From Rhizobiales bacterium 64-17 (GTDB taxonomy: Bacteria; Pseudomonadota; Alphaproteobacteria; Rhizobiales; Xanthobacteraceae), in NCBI GenBank assembly GCA_001899285.1, contig MKWA01000011.1, forward strand, positions 33,905-78,009: DNA of 44,105 bases, written 5' to 3'. A model generated the notes under the pieces. That model did no database searches and was not told the origin of the DNA. It saw only the letters and a program-made list of their open reading frames with translations. The translations under genes and the position numbers were made by a program. Shown here piece after piece: positions 34,266 through 43,036 of the stretch. Numbering within the stretch: position 1 is the stretch's first letter; each line of letters opens with the position of its first letter.

Positions 34266-36077
34266 ATGATGGACCGGCCGACAGGATGGTGCGGCGTCAT
34301 TGTCGCAGGCTGCGTTGCTTTTGCAGCGGCGTCACCGGCGCAGGCCCAAAGCATATTCAAACGCGCGCCCGGTGCCGCGCCGGCTGCACGTCCCGCACCC
34401 ACCGCGCGTCCCGCCTTCCGCGCGCCAGCCCCGGCCGCGCGCCCGGCACCTGCTTTCCGAGCAGCTCCCGCAGCGCGGCCCGCACCCGCTTTCCGGCCAG
34501 CACCGATGGCGCGCCCCGCGCCAGCCTTCCGACAAGCTCCTGCCTTCCGACAGGCGCCCGCCGCGCGACAAGTGCCGCATCCCGCGCCGATGCTGCGCCA
34601 GCGCCCATCCTTCGCGCGCCCCGCACCGGCAACGCGGCCGGCGACGCCCCCAACGTCTGCATTCCGGCAAAACCCGGCATCACAACCGAATGCCGCGCGC
34701 CAGCAGCAACGCCTGCTGCAACAGCAGAATCGCGCTGAACGCCGCCTGCAGCGGCAGGAAAACCGCACGCTCCGCGCCTTGCCGCCGGCCCAGCGCGCGC
34801 AACGCTTGCAGGATATCCGCCAGCAGCGGGCGCTGCGCGCCCAGCAGCGTCAGAACGGTGCCGCCGGCATCGCCAACGGCAATGCCCTGCAGCCGAATGC
34901 GAGGCGCAACAATGCAGCGCGCATCAGCAACCCCGCTATCCGTCAGGGCCTCGCGAACGGACGCTTCGCGCAGGGACGGTTCGCCCAGGGACGGTTCGCG
35001 CAAGGACGCCGGGCGCTGCTCGGCCGGAACGCCAACGGCGCACGTCTCGCGCGGGCCAACGCGAGCGCGTTCAACCGTTTCGCCGTCCCGCGCCATTCGT
35101 GGCATCGCGGACGCCGCGCCGCGTTCGTCGCCTGGATCGGCGCGACGTACTGGCCTTATGCCTATTCCGATCTGTTCGATTACACGTTCTTCCCCTACGC
35201 CTATGAGGATGATTACTGGGGCGTCGCCTATGACGACTTGTTCGACGGCGTATTCTGGGCCGACGGCGGTCCTTATGCCGGGGGCGACTATGCCTATGCG
35301 GCCGCGCCGAGCGGTGGTCGCGCGCCGACGACGCAAATGCGCAGCGCCGTGCAGAACGCCAGTCAGGCGTGCCGCACGCCGGGACAAGGCATCACCGCAT
35401 GGCCGTTCGCGCAAATCCGCCGCGCGGTCAAACTCACCGACAATCAGCAGGATCTGCTGCGCGATCTCGAAACTGCCGCGAAGCGCGCCGCCGATGCCTT
35501 CAAGTCGGCCTGCCCGGCCGATGCACCGCTGACGCCGCCCGGCCGTCTCGACGCGGTGATCGCGCGGCTGCAGGCGACGCGCGATGCTGTCGAGATCGTG
35601 CGGCCGCCGCTCGACGCGTTCTATACGTCGCTGAGTGACGAGCAGAAGGCACGCTTCAACCGGATCGGCCCGACGCTCGGCCAGAGTACCGATGACAAGA
35701 CGGCGCGCCAGGAAACCCTCGAGGCGAGCGGCAAGGTCTGCAAGGAGCAGAAGCCCGGCCTGGTCGATCTTCCGGTCGACAGCATCGAAGCGACAGTGAA
35801 GCCGACCGACGCGCAGCGTCCGGCTCTGGAGAAGCTACAGCAGGCGACGCGCGACGCCGTCGACAAATTGAGCGCCGCCTGTCCCGACGAGATCGCGCAG
35901 ACACCGCCCGGCCGGCTGGAGCAGGCATCAGGCCGGCTGAAAGCGATGATCGACGCGGCCAACACGGTGAAGCCGGCGCTCGATGATTTCTTCGCCGGTT
36001 TGTCGGACGAGCAGAAGTCGCGCTTCAACACCATGCAGGCCGCATCGCTGGCCGACAGCGGCGCCGACAACAACTAG
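34266..36077 (+). CDS. Exported Arg/Pro/Ala-rich protein with duplicated Spy-like (LTXXQ) C-terminal domain
   Basis: A 603-residue protein. A Sec signal covers about 1-28 (ending AQAQS). Residues about 30-125 are low-complexity Ala/Pro/Arg with repeated PAPAFR units, residues about 140-200 are Gln/Arg-rich, and near 232-246 the unit GRFAQ occurs three times. A Tyr/Asp/Trp-rich patch (295-345) follows. Then come two copies of an about 100-residue helical domain (360-470 and 490-595), each with a Cys, a VKLTDNQ or VKPTDAQ helix start, TPPGRL and LSDEQKxRFN, which recalls LTXXQ/Spy periplasmic proteins. The function is unknown; envelope stress or a structural role is possible. Confidence 0.82.
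   Translation: MMDRPTGWCGVIVAGCVAFAAASPAQAQSIFKRAPGAAPAARPAPTARPAFRAPAPAARPAPAFRAAPAARPAPAFRPAPMARPAPAFRQAPAFRQAPAARQVPHPAPMLRQRPSFARPAPATRPATPPTSAFRQNPASQPNAARQQQRLLQQQNRAERRLQRQENRTLRALPPAQRAQRLQDIRQQRALRAQQRQNGAAGIANGNALQPNARRNNAARISNPAIRQGLANGRFAQGRFAQGRFAQGRRALLGRNANGARLARANASAFNRFAVPRHSWHRGRRAAFVAWIGATYWPYAYSDLFDYTFFPYAYEDDYWGVAYDDLFDGVFWADGGPYAGGDYAYAAAPSGGRAPTTQMRSAVQNASQACRTPGQGITAWPFAQIRRAVKLTDNQQDLLRDLETAAKRAADAFKSACPADAPLTPPGRLDAVIARLQATRDAVEIVRPPLDAFYTSLSDEQKARFNRIGPTLGQSTDDKTARQETLEASGKVCKEQKPGLVDLPVDSIEATVKPTDAQRPALEKLQQATRDAVDKLSAACPDEIAQTPPGRLEQASGRLKAMIDAANTVKPALDDFFAGLSDEQKSRFNTMQAASLADSGADNN
34958..35003 (+). repeat. Three tandem 15-bp repeats (GRFAQ units)
   Basis: The unit GGACGCTTCGCGCAG recurs three times in tandem with a few base changes, in frame, encoding GRFAQ three times. 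The changes keep the protein sequence the same. Confidence 0.75.
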
Positions 36078-36100
36078 ATCACGCTCCGCGATGCAAAGAA

Positions 36101-36126
36101 AAAGGGCGGCCGTGAGGCCGCCCTTT
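36101..36126. terminator. Bidirectional Rho-independent terminator between the Spy-like gene and pckA
   Basis: AAAGGGCGGCC (36101-36111) pairs perfectly with GGCCGCCCTTT (36116-36126) over a 4-base loop. On the minus strand the stem is followed by TTTTTCTTT, a good tail for pckA. On the plus strand the tail is short. The two genes converge here. Confidence 0.9.
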
Positions 36127-36149
36127 CCTATTCGATCCATCGTCGCGCG

Positions 36150-37769
36150 TTACTCGGCCGCGATCCGCACTTCCGGCGCCGCGGCGCGCACGTCCGCCGT
36201 GACGTGCTTCTCGAACTTGGTGAAGTTCTCCTGGAACATGCGCACGAGATCGCGCGCCGTCTTGTCGAACTCGGCCTTGTCCTTCCACGTCTTGATCGGG
36301 TTGAGCAGATGCGGCTCGACGCCCGGTACCGAGGTCGGCACGCTGAAGCCGAAATACGGATCGGTGCGGAAATCCGCCTGCTTGAGCGACCCGTTCAGCG
36401 CGGCGGTGACCAGCGCGCGGGTCGCCTTGATCGGCATGCGGCGGCCGACGCCGTACTTGCCGCCGGTCCAGCCGGAATTGACCAGCCAGCAATCGACATT
36501 GTGCTCGGTGATGAATTTGCGGAACAGCTCGCCATATTCCGCCGGCGGACGCGGCAGGAACGGCGATCCGAAGCAGGTCGAGAATTCCGGCTGTACGCCG
36601 ACTAGGCCCTTCTCGGTGCCGGCGACCTTGGCGGTGTAACCCGACAGGTAGTGATACATCGCCTGCGCCGGCGTCAGCTTGGCGATCGGCGGCATCACGC
36701 CGAACGCATCCGCCGTGAGGAAGATGACGTTCTTCGGATGACCGGCGCGACCGGTGCGCGACGCATTCGGGATCGACTCGAGCGGATAGGCCGAGCGCGT
36801 GTTCTCGGTCTTGCTGATGTCGGTATAGTCCGGAATGCGCGTCAGCGGATCGAAGCCGACGTTTTCCAGCACCGCGCCGAAGCGGTTGGTCGCGTCCCAG
36901 ATCTGCGGCTCGGCTTCGTGCGAGAGATTGACGGTCTTGGCGTAGCAGCCGCCCTCGAAATTGAAGATGCCGTCCTTCGACCAGCCGGTCTCGTCGTCGC
37001 CGATCAGCGTACGCGCGGGATCGGCCGAGAGCGTGGTCTTGCCGGTGCCGGACAGACCGAAGAACAGCGCGCTGTCGCCATTCGGACCGACATTCGCCGA
37101 GCAGTGCATCGGCACGACGTTCTGCGGCGGCAGATAGAAGTTCAACGTCGTGAACACAGACTTCTTCATCTCGCCGGCATAGGACGAGCCGCAGATCAGC
37201 ACGATCTTGCGGGTGAAATCGATCGCCACCATCGTGTCGGAGCCTTCGCGGCCGCCATGACGCTTGGCGTCCGGCTTGAACGACGGCAGGTCGATGATGG
37301 TCATGTCCGGCACGTAGCTCACAAGCTCGGAGACTTGCGGGCGGATCAGCAGCGTGCGGATGAACAGCGAGTGCCAGGCGAGTTCGGTGAACACGCGGGC
37401 CTTGATGCGATAGGTCGGATCGGCGCCGCCGTAGAGATCCTGCGCAAACAGCTTCTTGCCTTTGCAGTGCGCGAGGAAGTCCGCGTACAGCGTGTTGAAA
37501 TGCTCCTGCGAGAGCTTGCGGTTGCCGTCCCACCACACGCTGTCGCGGGTGAGATCGTCGACCACCGTGTGCTTGTCCTTCGGCGAACGGCCGGTGTGAT
37601 GACCGGTTTCCGCGCACAGCGCGCCGCCCGCGACGATCGACGCTTCGCCCGCCGCGATCGCATGTTCGTACAGCGGCGCGTCGGTGAGATTCCAATGAAT
37701 CTCGGCGAGATCCTTCAAACCGAATTTGTCGGCGCCATAGGCGCTGTTACGCAGACCAGTCTCTTTCAC
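36150..37769 (-). CDS. pckA: Phosphoenolpyruvate carboxykinase (ATP)
   Basis: A 539-residue ATP-dependent enzyme converting oxaloacetate to phosphoenolpyruvate, the entry step of gluconeogenesis. The kinase loop [14 protein letters not shown] is near 237-250. [21 protein letters not shown] near 260-282 holds metal-binding residues, and [13 protein letters not shown] near 368 and the Arg-rich MTIIDLPSF region are also conserved. Length matches the family. It lies next to chvI/chvG, and in rhizobia ChvI is known to affect pckA expression; whether it does here is inference. Confidence 0.96.
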   Translation of the reverse strand: MKETGLRNSAYGADKFGLKDLAEIHWNLTDAPLYEHAIAAGEASIVAGGALCAETGHHTGRSPKDKHTVVDDLTRDSVWWDGNRKLSQEHFNTLYADFLAHCKGKKLFAQDLYGGADPTYRIKARVFTELAWHSLFIRTLLIRPQVSELVSYVPDMTIIDLPSFKPDAKRHGGREGSDTMVAIDFTRKIVLICGSSYAGEMKKSVFTTLNFYLPPQNVVPMHCSANVGPNGDSALFFGLSGTGKTTLSADPARTLIGDDETGWSKDGIFNFEGGCYAKTVNLSHEAEPQIWDATNRFGAVLENVGFDPLTRIPDYTDISKTENTRSAYPLESIPNASRTGRAGHPKNVIFLTADAFGVMPPIAKLTPAQAMYHYLSGYTAKVAGTEKGLVGVQPEFSTCFGSPFLPRPPAEYGELFRKFITEHNVDCWLVNSGWTGGKYGVGRRMPIKATRALVTAALNGSLKQADFRTDPYFGFSVPTSVPGVEPHLLNPIKTWKDKAEFDKTARDLVRMFQENFTKFEKHVTADVRAAAPEVRIAAE

Positions 37770-37827
37770 GAGATAACCCCTCCATTGCCGCGCGCGGCGC
37801 GCACCGGCAGCAACGCCTCAGCGGCGG

Positions 37828-37833
37828 ATTATA
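37828..37833 (-). promoter_or_regulatory. Likely -10 box of pckA
   Basis: TATAAT on the minus strand, 58 bases before the pckA ATG. No clear -35 hexamer is seen 16-18 bases upstream, so an activator may be needed. The remaining DNA up to 38045 (276-base gap) shows no gene. Confidence 0.5.
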
Positions 37834-38045
37834 GCCCCTCGCCCCGGAAGCGGCGCGACCATAGTGTCAGCGCCCCATGATGGGAAGCGAGGAATCCGTC
37901 GCAGGGTGTTCCGCGCCTGCATGGCTTCAAAGCCGCCATTTTGCGCTGCATCAATGCGGACCTGCAGGTTTCGTCCGTGAAACAAGTGCCGATGATGGGT
38001 GTTGGCCACCGAGAACGCAGGTTCCGCCGCGATGCAGCACGGCCG

Positions 38046-38810
38046 TTAACCACGGCGTGAATCCGGCGCCGTCGCGCGCGCCGCGGCCGCCAGATCCTTG
38101 AGCGCCTGCCGCAACAGCCCCGGTGCCGTGATCCGCTGCGGAAACGGCAGGCGCAGTGCGATCCCCTCATGCTGCAGATCGAGCCCGTCGGGGTCGCAGC
38201 CGACGCAGCGCCATGGCACGTCCGGGGCGCCCAGAAGTCGCGTCGCATAGAGACGGCAGGTGTCGGCGTGATCGGCATTCATATGCGCGACGACCTCGGG
38301 CTCCGCCGCCACCAGCGGCGCGGCATCGGTCAGATCGGTCAGCAGATCGCCGGCCGCAAGATCGACGATGCGGCCAAATCCGGCGACGAGGTGCGCCCCG
38401 CTCACTTGCATCCGGTAGATCGCGAAATCGGCAAAGCCAACGAACATCTGCGCATCCGGCTGGCGATCCAGATAGCGGCGACGGTCCTGCGGATCGTCGG
38501 AGACCGCCAGCCGCCCCGAGACGGAAATCCGCGCGCCCTGCAGCGGATCGCCCGAGCCGGGCCGACCACGGTCGTCGAGCAGCAGCGCCACGCGGGGGTC
38601 CGCCAACAGGTTCTTGGTGTGGATTGCGAGCCGCGACAACAGCAGCAGCGGTGCGCCGTCGGCCGCCGTCGCCACATTGACCAGCGAGCAATAGGGGTCG
38701 CCTGTACCGGGCCGCACCGTTGCCAGAGCCCCCGAGCGGGACGCGCGCAGCAGCGTCCGCGCGGTCTGGCGAGCATCGAAGGCGGGTGGCTGAGACGGGA
38801 TATCGGACAT
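38046..38810 (-). CDS. HugZ-like pyridoxamine-phosphate-oxidase-fold protein with DUF2470 domain
   Basis: A 254-residue soluble protein. An FMN-binding split-barrel domain (about 10-160) has LLRASRSGALATV, YCSLVNVATAADGAPLLLLSRLAIHTKN and VALLLDD. The C-terminal DUF2470 region (about 175-245) starts VVAHMNADHADTCRLYA. This pair occurs in HugZ-type haem-degrading or haem-binding proteins and in general FMN oxidoreductases. I start at ATG 38810; a longer frame to GTG/ATG further upstream lacks support. It is divergent from chvI. Confidence 0.83.
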   Translation of the reverse strand: MSDIPSQPPAFDARQTARTLLRASRSGALATVRPGTGDPYCSLVNVATAADGAPLLLLSRLAIHTKNLLADPRVALLLDDRGRPGSGDPLQGARISVSGRLAVSDDPQDRRRYLDRQPDAQMFVGFADFAIYRMQVSGAHLVAGFGRIVDLAAGDLLTDLTDAAPLVAAEPEVVAHMNADHADTCRLYATRLLGAPDVPWRCVGCDPDGLDLQHEGIALRLPFPQRITAPGLLRQALKDLAAAARATAPDSRRG

Positions 38811-38976
38811 GACAGGCTCATTAACAAAACGGAACAAAAGCCGAAACCACCGGCTTAGAGGGTTGATTTAACACCCAAAGCTCCTAGTTGTTGCAGGATA
38901 GTCACATTTCGGCCCACGTTTGCGGGCTCATCGCCGACGGGAACCCGTCACCGCTTTTTTTTGCACAGGGGCATGT

Positions 38977-39678
38977 ATGCCGACCATCGCACTCGTCGAC
39001 GACGACCGAAACATTCTCACGTCGGTGTCGATCGCACTCGAAGCCGAGGGCTATCGCATCATGACCTATACCGACGGATCGTCCGCGCTCGACGGCTTCA
39101 AGACGTCGCCGCCGGACCTCGCCATCCTCGATATCAAGATGCCGCGCATGGACGGCATGGAGACGCTGCGACGGCTGCGTCAGAAATCCGACGTGCCGGT
39201 GATCTTCCTCACCTCCAAAGACGAGGAGATCGACGAGCTGTTCGGCCTGAAGATGGGCGCGGACGACTTCATCCGCAAACCGTTCTCACAGCGTCTGCTG
39301 GTCGAGCGCGTCAAGGCCGTGCTGCGCCGCGGCTCGCCGAAGGATGCGGCCGCGCCGAAGGAAACCGACACCGCCAAGCTGCTCGAGCGTGGTCATCTGC
39401 GCATGGATCCGGAGCGCCACACCTGCACCTGGAAGAACGAGCCGGTGACGCTCACCGTCACGGAGTTTCTCATTCTCCACGCGCTCGCCTCGCGCCCCGG
39501 CGTGGTCAAGAGCCGCAACGCGCTGATGGACGCGGCCTATGACGATCAGGTCTATGTCGACGACCGCACCATCGACAGCCACATCAAGCGGCTGCGCAAG
39601 AAGTTCAAGGTGGTCGATGACGACTTCGAAATGATCGAGACGCTGTACGGCGTCGGCTATCGTTTCAAGGAAGCCTGA
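38977..39678 (+). CDS. chvI: Two-component response regulator ChvI
   Basis: A 233-residue OmpR/PhoB-class regulator. The receiver domain (1-120) has D8/D9/D10, the phosphoacceptor D52 ([12 protein letters not shown]) and the Lys in FIRKPF near 103. The winged-helix domain (about 135-230) ends in [12 protein letters not shown] and LYGVGYRF. I start at ATG 38977 with AGGGG 5 bases upstream. It lies next to its kinase gene. In rhizobia ChvI controls envelope, exopolysaccharide, acid-response and symbiosis genes. Confidence 0.94.
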   Translation: MPTIALVDDDRNILTSVSIALEAEGYRIMTYTDGSSALDGFKTSPPDLAILDIKMPRMDGMETLRRLRQKSDVPVIFLTSKDEEIDELFGLKMGADDFIRKPFSQRLLVERVKAVLRRGSPKDAAAPKETDTAKLLERGHLRMDPERHTCTWKNEPVTLTVTEFLILHALASRPGVVKSRNALMDAAYDDQVYVDDRTIDSHIKRLRKKFKVVDDDFEMIETLYGVGYRFKEA

Positions 39679-39732
39679 ATCGGAAACCGAACACGCCACG
39701 GCGTCGCCGTGGCGCTGACTTGAAGGTCCCCC

Positions 39733-41514
39733 GTGCTCGATCGCACCACCGAGCGTGCCGGCGACAAGGTTGCTTCTTCATCCGACACGCCGGCTCCGAA
39801 GCGGCGGCGGTTTTACCGCCTTCGCCGCGTGCTGCGCTTTCTCTCCGAGCACAGTTTCTCGTCGCTGACGCGGCGGATCGTCATTCTCAATTTCGTCGGC
39901 CTGTTCGCGCTCATGGTCGGCATTCTTTATCTGTCGCAATTCCGCGCCGGCCTGATCGACGCGCGGGTGCAGAGCCTGCTGGTGCAGGGCGAGATCATCG
40001 CCGGCGCGATCGCCGCGTCGGCCACCATCGAAACCGATTCACTCACCATCGATCCGGAGAAACTGCTCGAACTGCAGGCCGGCGAGAGTTACGGCCCGAC
40101 CGACGATCTCCTCTCCGGTCTCGATTTCCCAATTAATCCCGAGCGCGTCGCGCCGGTGTTGCGCAGGCTCGTCTCGCCGACCAAGACCCGTGCGCGCATC
40201 TACGACCGCGACGGCGATCTGCTGCTCGACAGCCGCAATCTTTACGGCCGTGGCGACGTGCTGCGGTTCGAGCTGCCGCCGCCGACTATCGAGAAACCCG
40301 GTCTGGCAGAGCGCACCGTCATCGCCATCCGCCGCTGGCTCAGTCGCGGCGATCTGCCAGCCTATCGCGAACTCGGCCCCACCAACGGCAAGGGCTACGA
40401 GGAAGTCGCGCAGGCGCTCAACGGCCTGCACGCCAGCATGGTCCGCATCAATGATCGCGGCGAGGTGATCGTCTCGGTCGCCGTGCCAGTGCAACGCTTC
40501 CGTGCGGTGCGCGGCGTGCTGATGCTCTCGACCCAGGGCGCGGACATCGACGACATGGTGCAGGCGGAACGGCTCGCCATCTTCAAGGTGTTCCTCGTTG
40601 CCGCCGGCGTGATGTTCGTGCTGTCGCTGTTGCTCGCCGGCACCATCGCCGGACCGATGCGACGGCTCGCCGACAGCGCCGAGCGCGTGCGCCGGCGTAT
40701 TCGCTCGCGCGTCGAGATTCCCGACTTCACCAGCCGCCGCGACGAGATCGGCCATCTCTCCGGCAATCTGCGCGCCATGACCGATGCGCTCTATACGCGG
40801 ATCGAGGCGATCGAGAGTTTCGCCGCCGACGTCGCGCACGAACTGAAAAATCCGCTCACCTCGCTGCGCTCGGCGGTCGAGACGCTGCCGGTGGCGCGGA
40901 CCGAGGACAGCCGCAAGCGTCTGCTCGAAGTCATCCAGCACGACGTCAAGCGGCTCGATCGTCTGATCTCCGACATCTCCGACGCCAGCCGGCTCGACGC
41001 CGAATTGCAGCGTAGCGACGCGGCGCCGGTCGATCTCCGGCGGCTGCTGGAAAGCCTCGTTGCCACCAGCAACGAGGTGCGCAACACCGACAACGTCACC
41101 GTGTCGTTACGCTTCGAGGGCGGCAACGGGTTCGAGGTGACCGGTCACGACCTGCGGCTCGGTCAGGTGGTCAGCAACCTGATCGACAATGCGCGATCGT
41201 TCTCACCCGCCGGCGGCGCGGTGCGCGTCCTCTGCCGGCGCGTGAAGGACGCGGTCGAGATCGTCGTCGACGATGACGGGCCGGGGGTTCCGGACGATGC
41301 GCGCGAGCGCATCTTCGAGCGCTTCTATACCGACCGACCGCATCAGGGCTTCGGCCAGAATTCCGGGCTCGGCCTGTCGATCTCCAAGCAGATCGTCGAG
41401 GCGCATGGCGGCCGCATCTGGGTCGAGAACCGCACCGCCCCCGCCGCGCCCGACAGCGACGAGCCACCGCGCGTCATCGGCGCCCGCTTCGTCGTCTCGC
41501 TTCCGGCCAGCTAA
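39733..41514 (+). CDS. chvG: Two-component sensor histidine kinase ChvG
   Basis: A 593-residue membrane kinase. Membrane segments lie near 52-72 and 285-310 and enclose a periplasmic sensor domain of about 210 residues. HAMP is near 310-365. The phosphorylated His is H369 in DVAHELKNPLTSLRSAVETLP. The ATPase domain has NLIDNARSF near 483, DDDGPGVP near 514 and GLGLSISKQIVEAHGG near 550. The start is GTG 39733 with GAAGG 7 bases upstream. It forms an envelope/acid sensing pair with ChvI and is directly followed by hprK. Confidence 0.95.
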   Translation: MLDRTTERAGDKVASSSDTPAPKRRRFYRLRRVLRFLSEHSFSSLTRRIVILNFVGLFALMVGILYLSQFRAGLIDARVQSLLVQGEIIAGAIAASATIETDSLTIDPEKLLELQAGESYGPTDDLLSGLDFPINPERVAPVLRRLVSPTKTRARIYDRDGDLLLDSRNLYGRGDVLRFELPPPTIEKPGLAERTVIAIRRWLSRGDLPAYRELGPTNGKGYEEVAQALNGLHASMVRINDRGEVIVSVAVPVQRFRAVRGVLMLSTQGADIDDMVQAERLAIFKVFLVAAGVMFVLSLLLAGTIAGPMRRLADSAERVRRRIRSRVEIPDFTSRRDEIGHLSGNLRAMTDALYTRIEAIESFAADVAHELKNPLTSLRSAVETLPVARTEDSRKRLLEVIQHDVKRLDRLISDISDASRLDAELQRSDAAPVDLRRLLESLVATSNEVRNTDNVTVSLRFEGGNGFEVTGHDLRLGQVVSNLIDNARSFSPAGGAVRVLCRRVKDAVEIVVDDDGPGVPDDARERIFERFYTDRPHQGFGQNSGLGLSISKQIVEAHGGRIWVENRTAPAAPDSDEPPRVIGARFVVSLPAS

Positions 41515-41958
41515 ATGAGGGACCCGACCATTCACGCTGGCGCGGTGCTGACCGGCGCCACCGCGGTGCTGATCCTCGGGCCCTCCGGCTCGGGCAAATC
41601 GCGGCTCGCTTTGGCGCTGCTCGAGGCCGCCGCTACCGGCCTGCTGCCATTCGCCCGGCTGGTCGCCGACGACCGGGCGTTGCTCGAAGTCAGCCACGGC
41701 CGTCTGCTGGTGCGTCCCGCGCCGGCGCTCGCCGGTCTGATCGAGCTGCGCGGGGTCGGCCTGCTGCGTTTTCCCCATGAACCGGTCGCGCGGGTGAGCC
41801 TCGCCATCGGCCTTGGCGAAACTGGTGACCGGTTACCAGAAATTAACGCTTCCTGGGCCTACAACGGTATTAAGATACCATATTTGCCTTCGCCAGTGGG
41901 AGTGGACCCCCTCCCCCTCCTGATCGGCCGCCTGCGCGGCGATGCCGCAGCCGATTGA
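41515..41958 (+). CDS. hprK: HPr kinase/phosphorylase, short alphaproteobacterial form
   Basis: A 147-residue protein corresponding to the C-terminal catalytic domain of the longer Gram-positive enzyme. The P-loop GPSGSGKS is at 22-29, the catalytic Asp pair is in LVADDRALL near 49-57 and IELRGVG is near 77-83. It phosphorylates HPr on the conserved serine and can reverse the reaction. It abuts the chvG stop with no gap, so it is cotranscribed with the two-component system. Confidence 0.93.
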   Translation: MRDPTIHAGAVLTGATAVLILGPSGSGKSRLALALLEAAATGLLPFARLVADDRALLEVSHGRLLVRPAPALAGLIELRGVGLLRFPHEPVARVSLAIGLGETGDRLPEINASWAYNGIKIPYLPSPVGVDPLPLLIGRLRGDAAAD

Positions 41959-42228
41959 CCCGGCGCAGCGCCTGCGCTACGTGGCCGCCCTCATGCGGAA
42001 AGATATCCTCCCTCGCCGCCCTTCGCTGGTTAACGAACGCCCGTTCTGAGCTTCCCACCCCCGCCGAACCCGTCGAGCACAGCCTTGGTCGCACCTTCTC
42101 GCAGTGCAGCAACTTCCACACTATATAACGGCAGTGCCCCTTGCCTGGACCCGCAAGAGCGGACTCAATGTGACGCCTTTCGCGCGGTGGAAGCCGTTCC
42201 GGCGGCTTTGGCCCGCGAGGAGTTTCGG

Positions 42229-42630
42229 ATGATTGGCCTCGTACTGGTTACCCACGGACATCTGGCGACCGAATTCCGTTCGGCGCTGGAGCATGTCGTG
42301 GGCCCGCAAAAACAACTCGAGACGGTGACCATCGGCCCCGACGACGATGTCGAGCAGGCCCGCAAGGACATCGTCGCGGCCGTGCAGCGCGTCGACAACG
42401 GCGAGGGTGTCGTGATCCTCACCGACATGTTCGGCGGCACGCCGTCGAACCTGGCGATCTCGGTGATGAGCCAGCCCAAGGTCGAGGTGCTGGCCGGCAT
42501 CAACCTGCCGATGCTGATCAAGCTCGCCAAGGTGCGCGAGACCTGCCCGCTGCAGGATGCGGTCAACGCCGCGCAGGAAGCGGGCCGCAAATACTGCACC
42601 ATCGCCAGCCGGGTGCTCACCGGCAAATGA
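42229..42630 (+). CDS. PTS EIIA component, mannose/fructose (EIIA-Man) type
   Basis: A 133-residue cytoplasmic protein. The phosphorylated His is H9 in LVTHGHLA. LTDMFGGTPSNLA near 65-77 and GINLPMLIKL near 93-102 are family hallmarks. GAGGAG lies 6 bases before the ATG at 42229. No EIIB or EIIC is present, so it belongs to a regulatory rather than sugar-importing PTS, as is usual in this bacterial class. Upstream (41959-42228) is a 270-base gap with TATATAAC at 42121 as a possible promoter piece. Confidence 0.93.
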   Translation: MIGLVLVTHGHLATEFRSALEHVVGPQKQLETVTIGPDDDVEQARKDIVAAVQRVDNGEGVVILTDMFGGTPSNLAISVMSQPKVEVLAGINLPMLIKLAKVRETCPLQDAVNAAQEAGRKYCTIASRVLTGK

Positions 42631-42947
42631 GCGACACGCAGCCCACCGGCTCGCCCAATGCCCAGGGAGCCGATGGGCCTCTCACCCGCGAGTTGCAGAT
42701 CGTCAACAAGAAGGGCCTGCACGCCCGCGCCTCGGCGAAATTCGTGCAATGCGTCGAGCGCTTCCAATCGCAGGTAACCGTGACCCGCGCCAACGAGACG
42801 GTGGGCGGCACGTCGATCATGGGCCTGATGATGCTGGCCGCCGCGCCGGGAACCACCATCACCGTGGTCGCCAAGGGCAAGGACGCAGCCCAAGCCATGG
42901 ATGCCATCGCTGCGCTCGTCTCCGGGCGGTTCGGCGAAGAAGAATAA
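42627..42947 (+). CDS. HPr-family phosphocarrier protein
   Basis: A 106-residue HPr. The catalytic His is H32 in NKKGLHARASAKFV. The regulatory serine is S63 in TSIMGLMML, at the place phosphorylated by HprK in other bacteria. About 20 extra polar residues precede the domain. The start overlaps the EIIA stop (ATGA). HPr would pass phosphate from enzyme I, outside the window, to EIIA, and HprK at 41515 would control it. Confidence 0.94.
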   Translation: MSDTQPTGSPNAQGADGPLTRELQIVNKKGLHARASAKFVQCVERFQSQVTVTRANETVGGTSIMGLMMLAAAPGTTITVVAKGKDAAQAMDAIAALVSGRFGEEE

Positions 42948-42964
42948 CGCGCCCCCACGGCGTT

Positions 42965-42986
42965 GCAGCGCTAACGCTGCTTTGTT
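42965..42986 (+). terminator. Weak terminator-like hairpin after HPr gene
   Basis: GCAGCG (42965-42970) pairs with CGCTGC (42975-42980) over the loop CTAA, followed by TTTGTT. The stem is short, so termination would be partial. It separates the PTS genes from ahcY. Confidence 0.4.
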
Positions 42987-43036
42987 ATGACGCTCCCGCA
43001 ATTTCCCTGACAATTCGTGCTGGATAGGAGCGTCAT
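42987..43036 (+). promoter_or_regulatory. ahcY leader with ribosome-binding site and start codon in an inverted repeat
   Basis: ATGACGCTCC (42987-42996) is the exact reverse complement of GGAGCGTCAT (43027-43036). The right arm holds the GGAG ribosome-binding site and the first two bases of the ahcY ATG. The loop is 30 bases. Folding would hide the translation start. Known S-adenosylhomocysteine and S-adenosylmethionine riboswitches control methyl-cycle genes, but I do not see the consensus of a known class here. Confidence 0.5.

Noticed and set aside
34958..35003. Short tandem repeats considered as a CRISPR-like array
   Set aside because: The units are directly tandem without spacers and encode GRFAQ in frame in an exported protein.
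36079..37695. 538-codon minus-strand frame within pckA in another frame
   Set aside because: PckA is certain in its own frame; this is a shift-frame shadow, His/Arg-rich.
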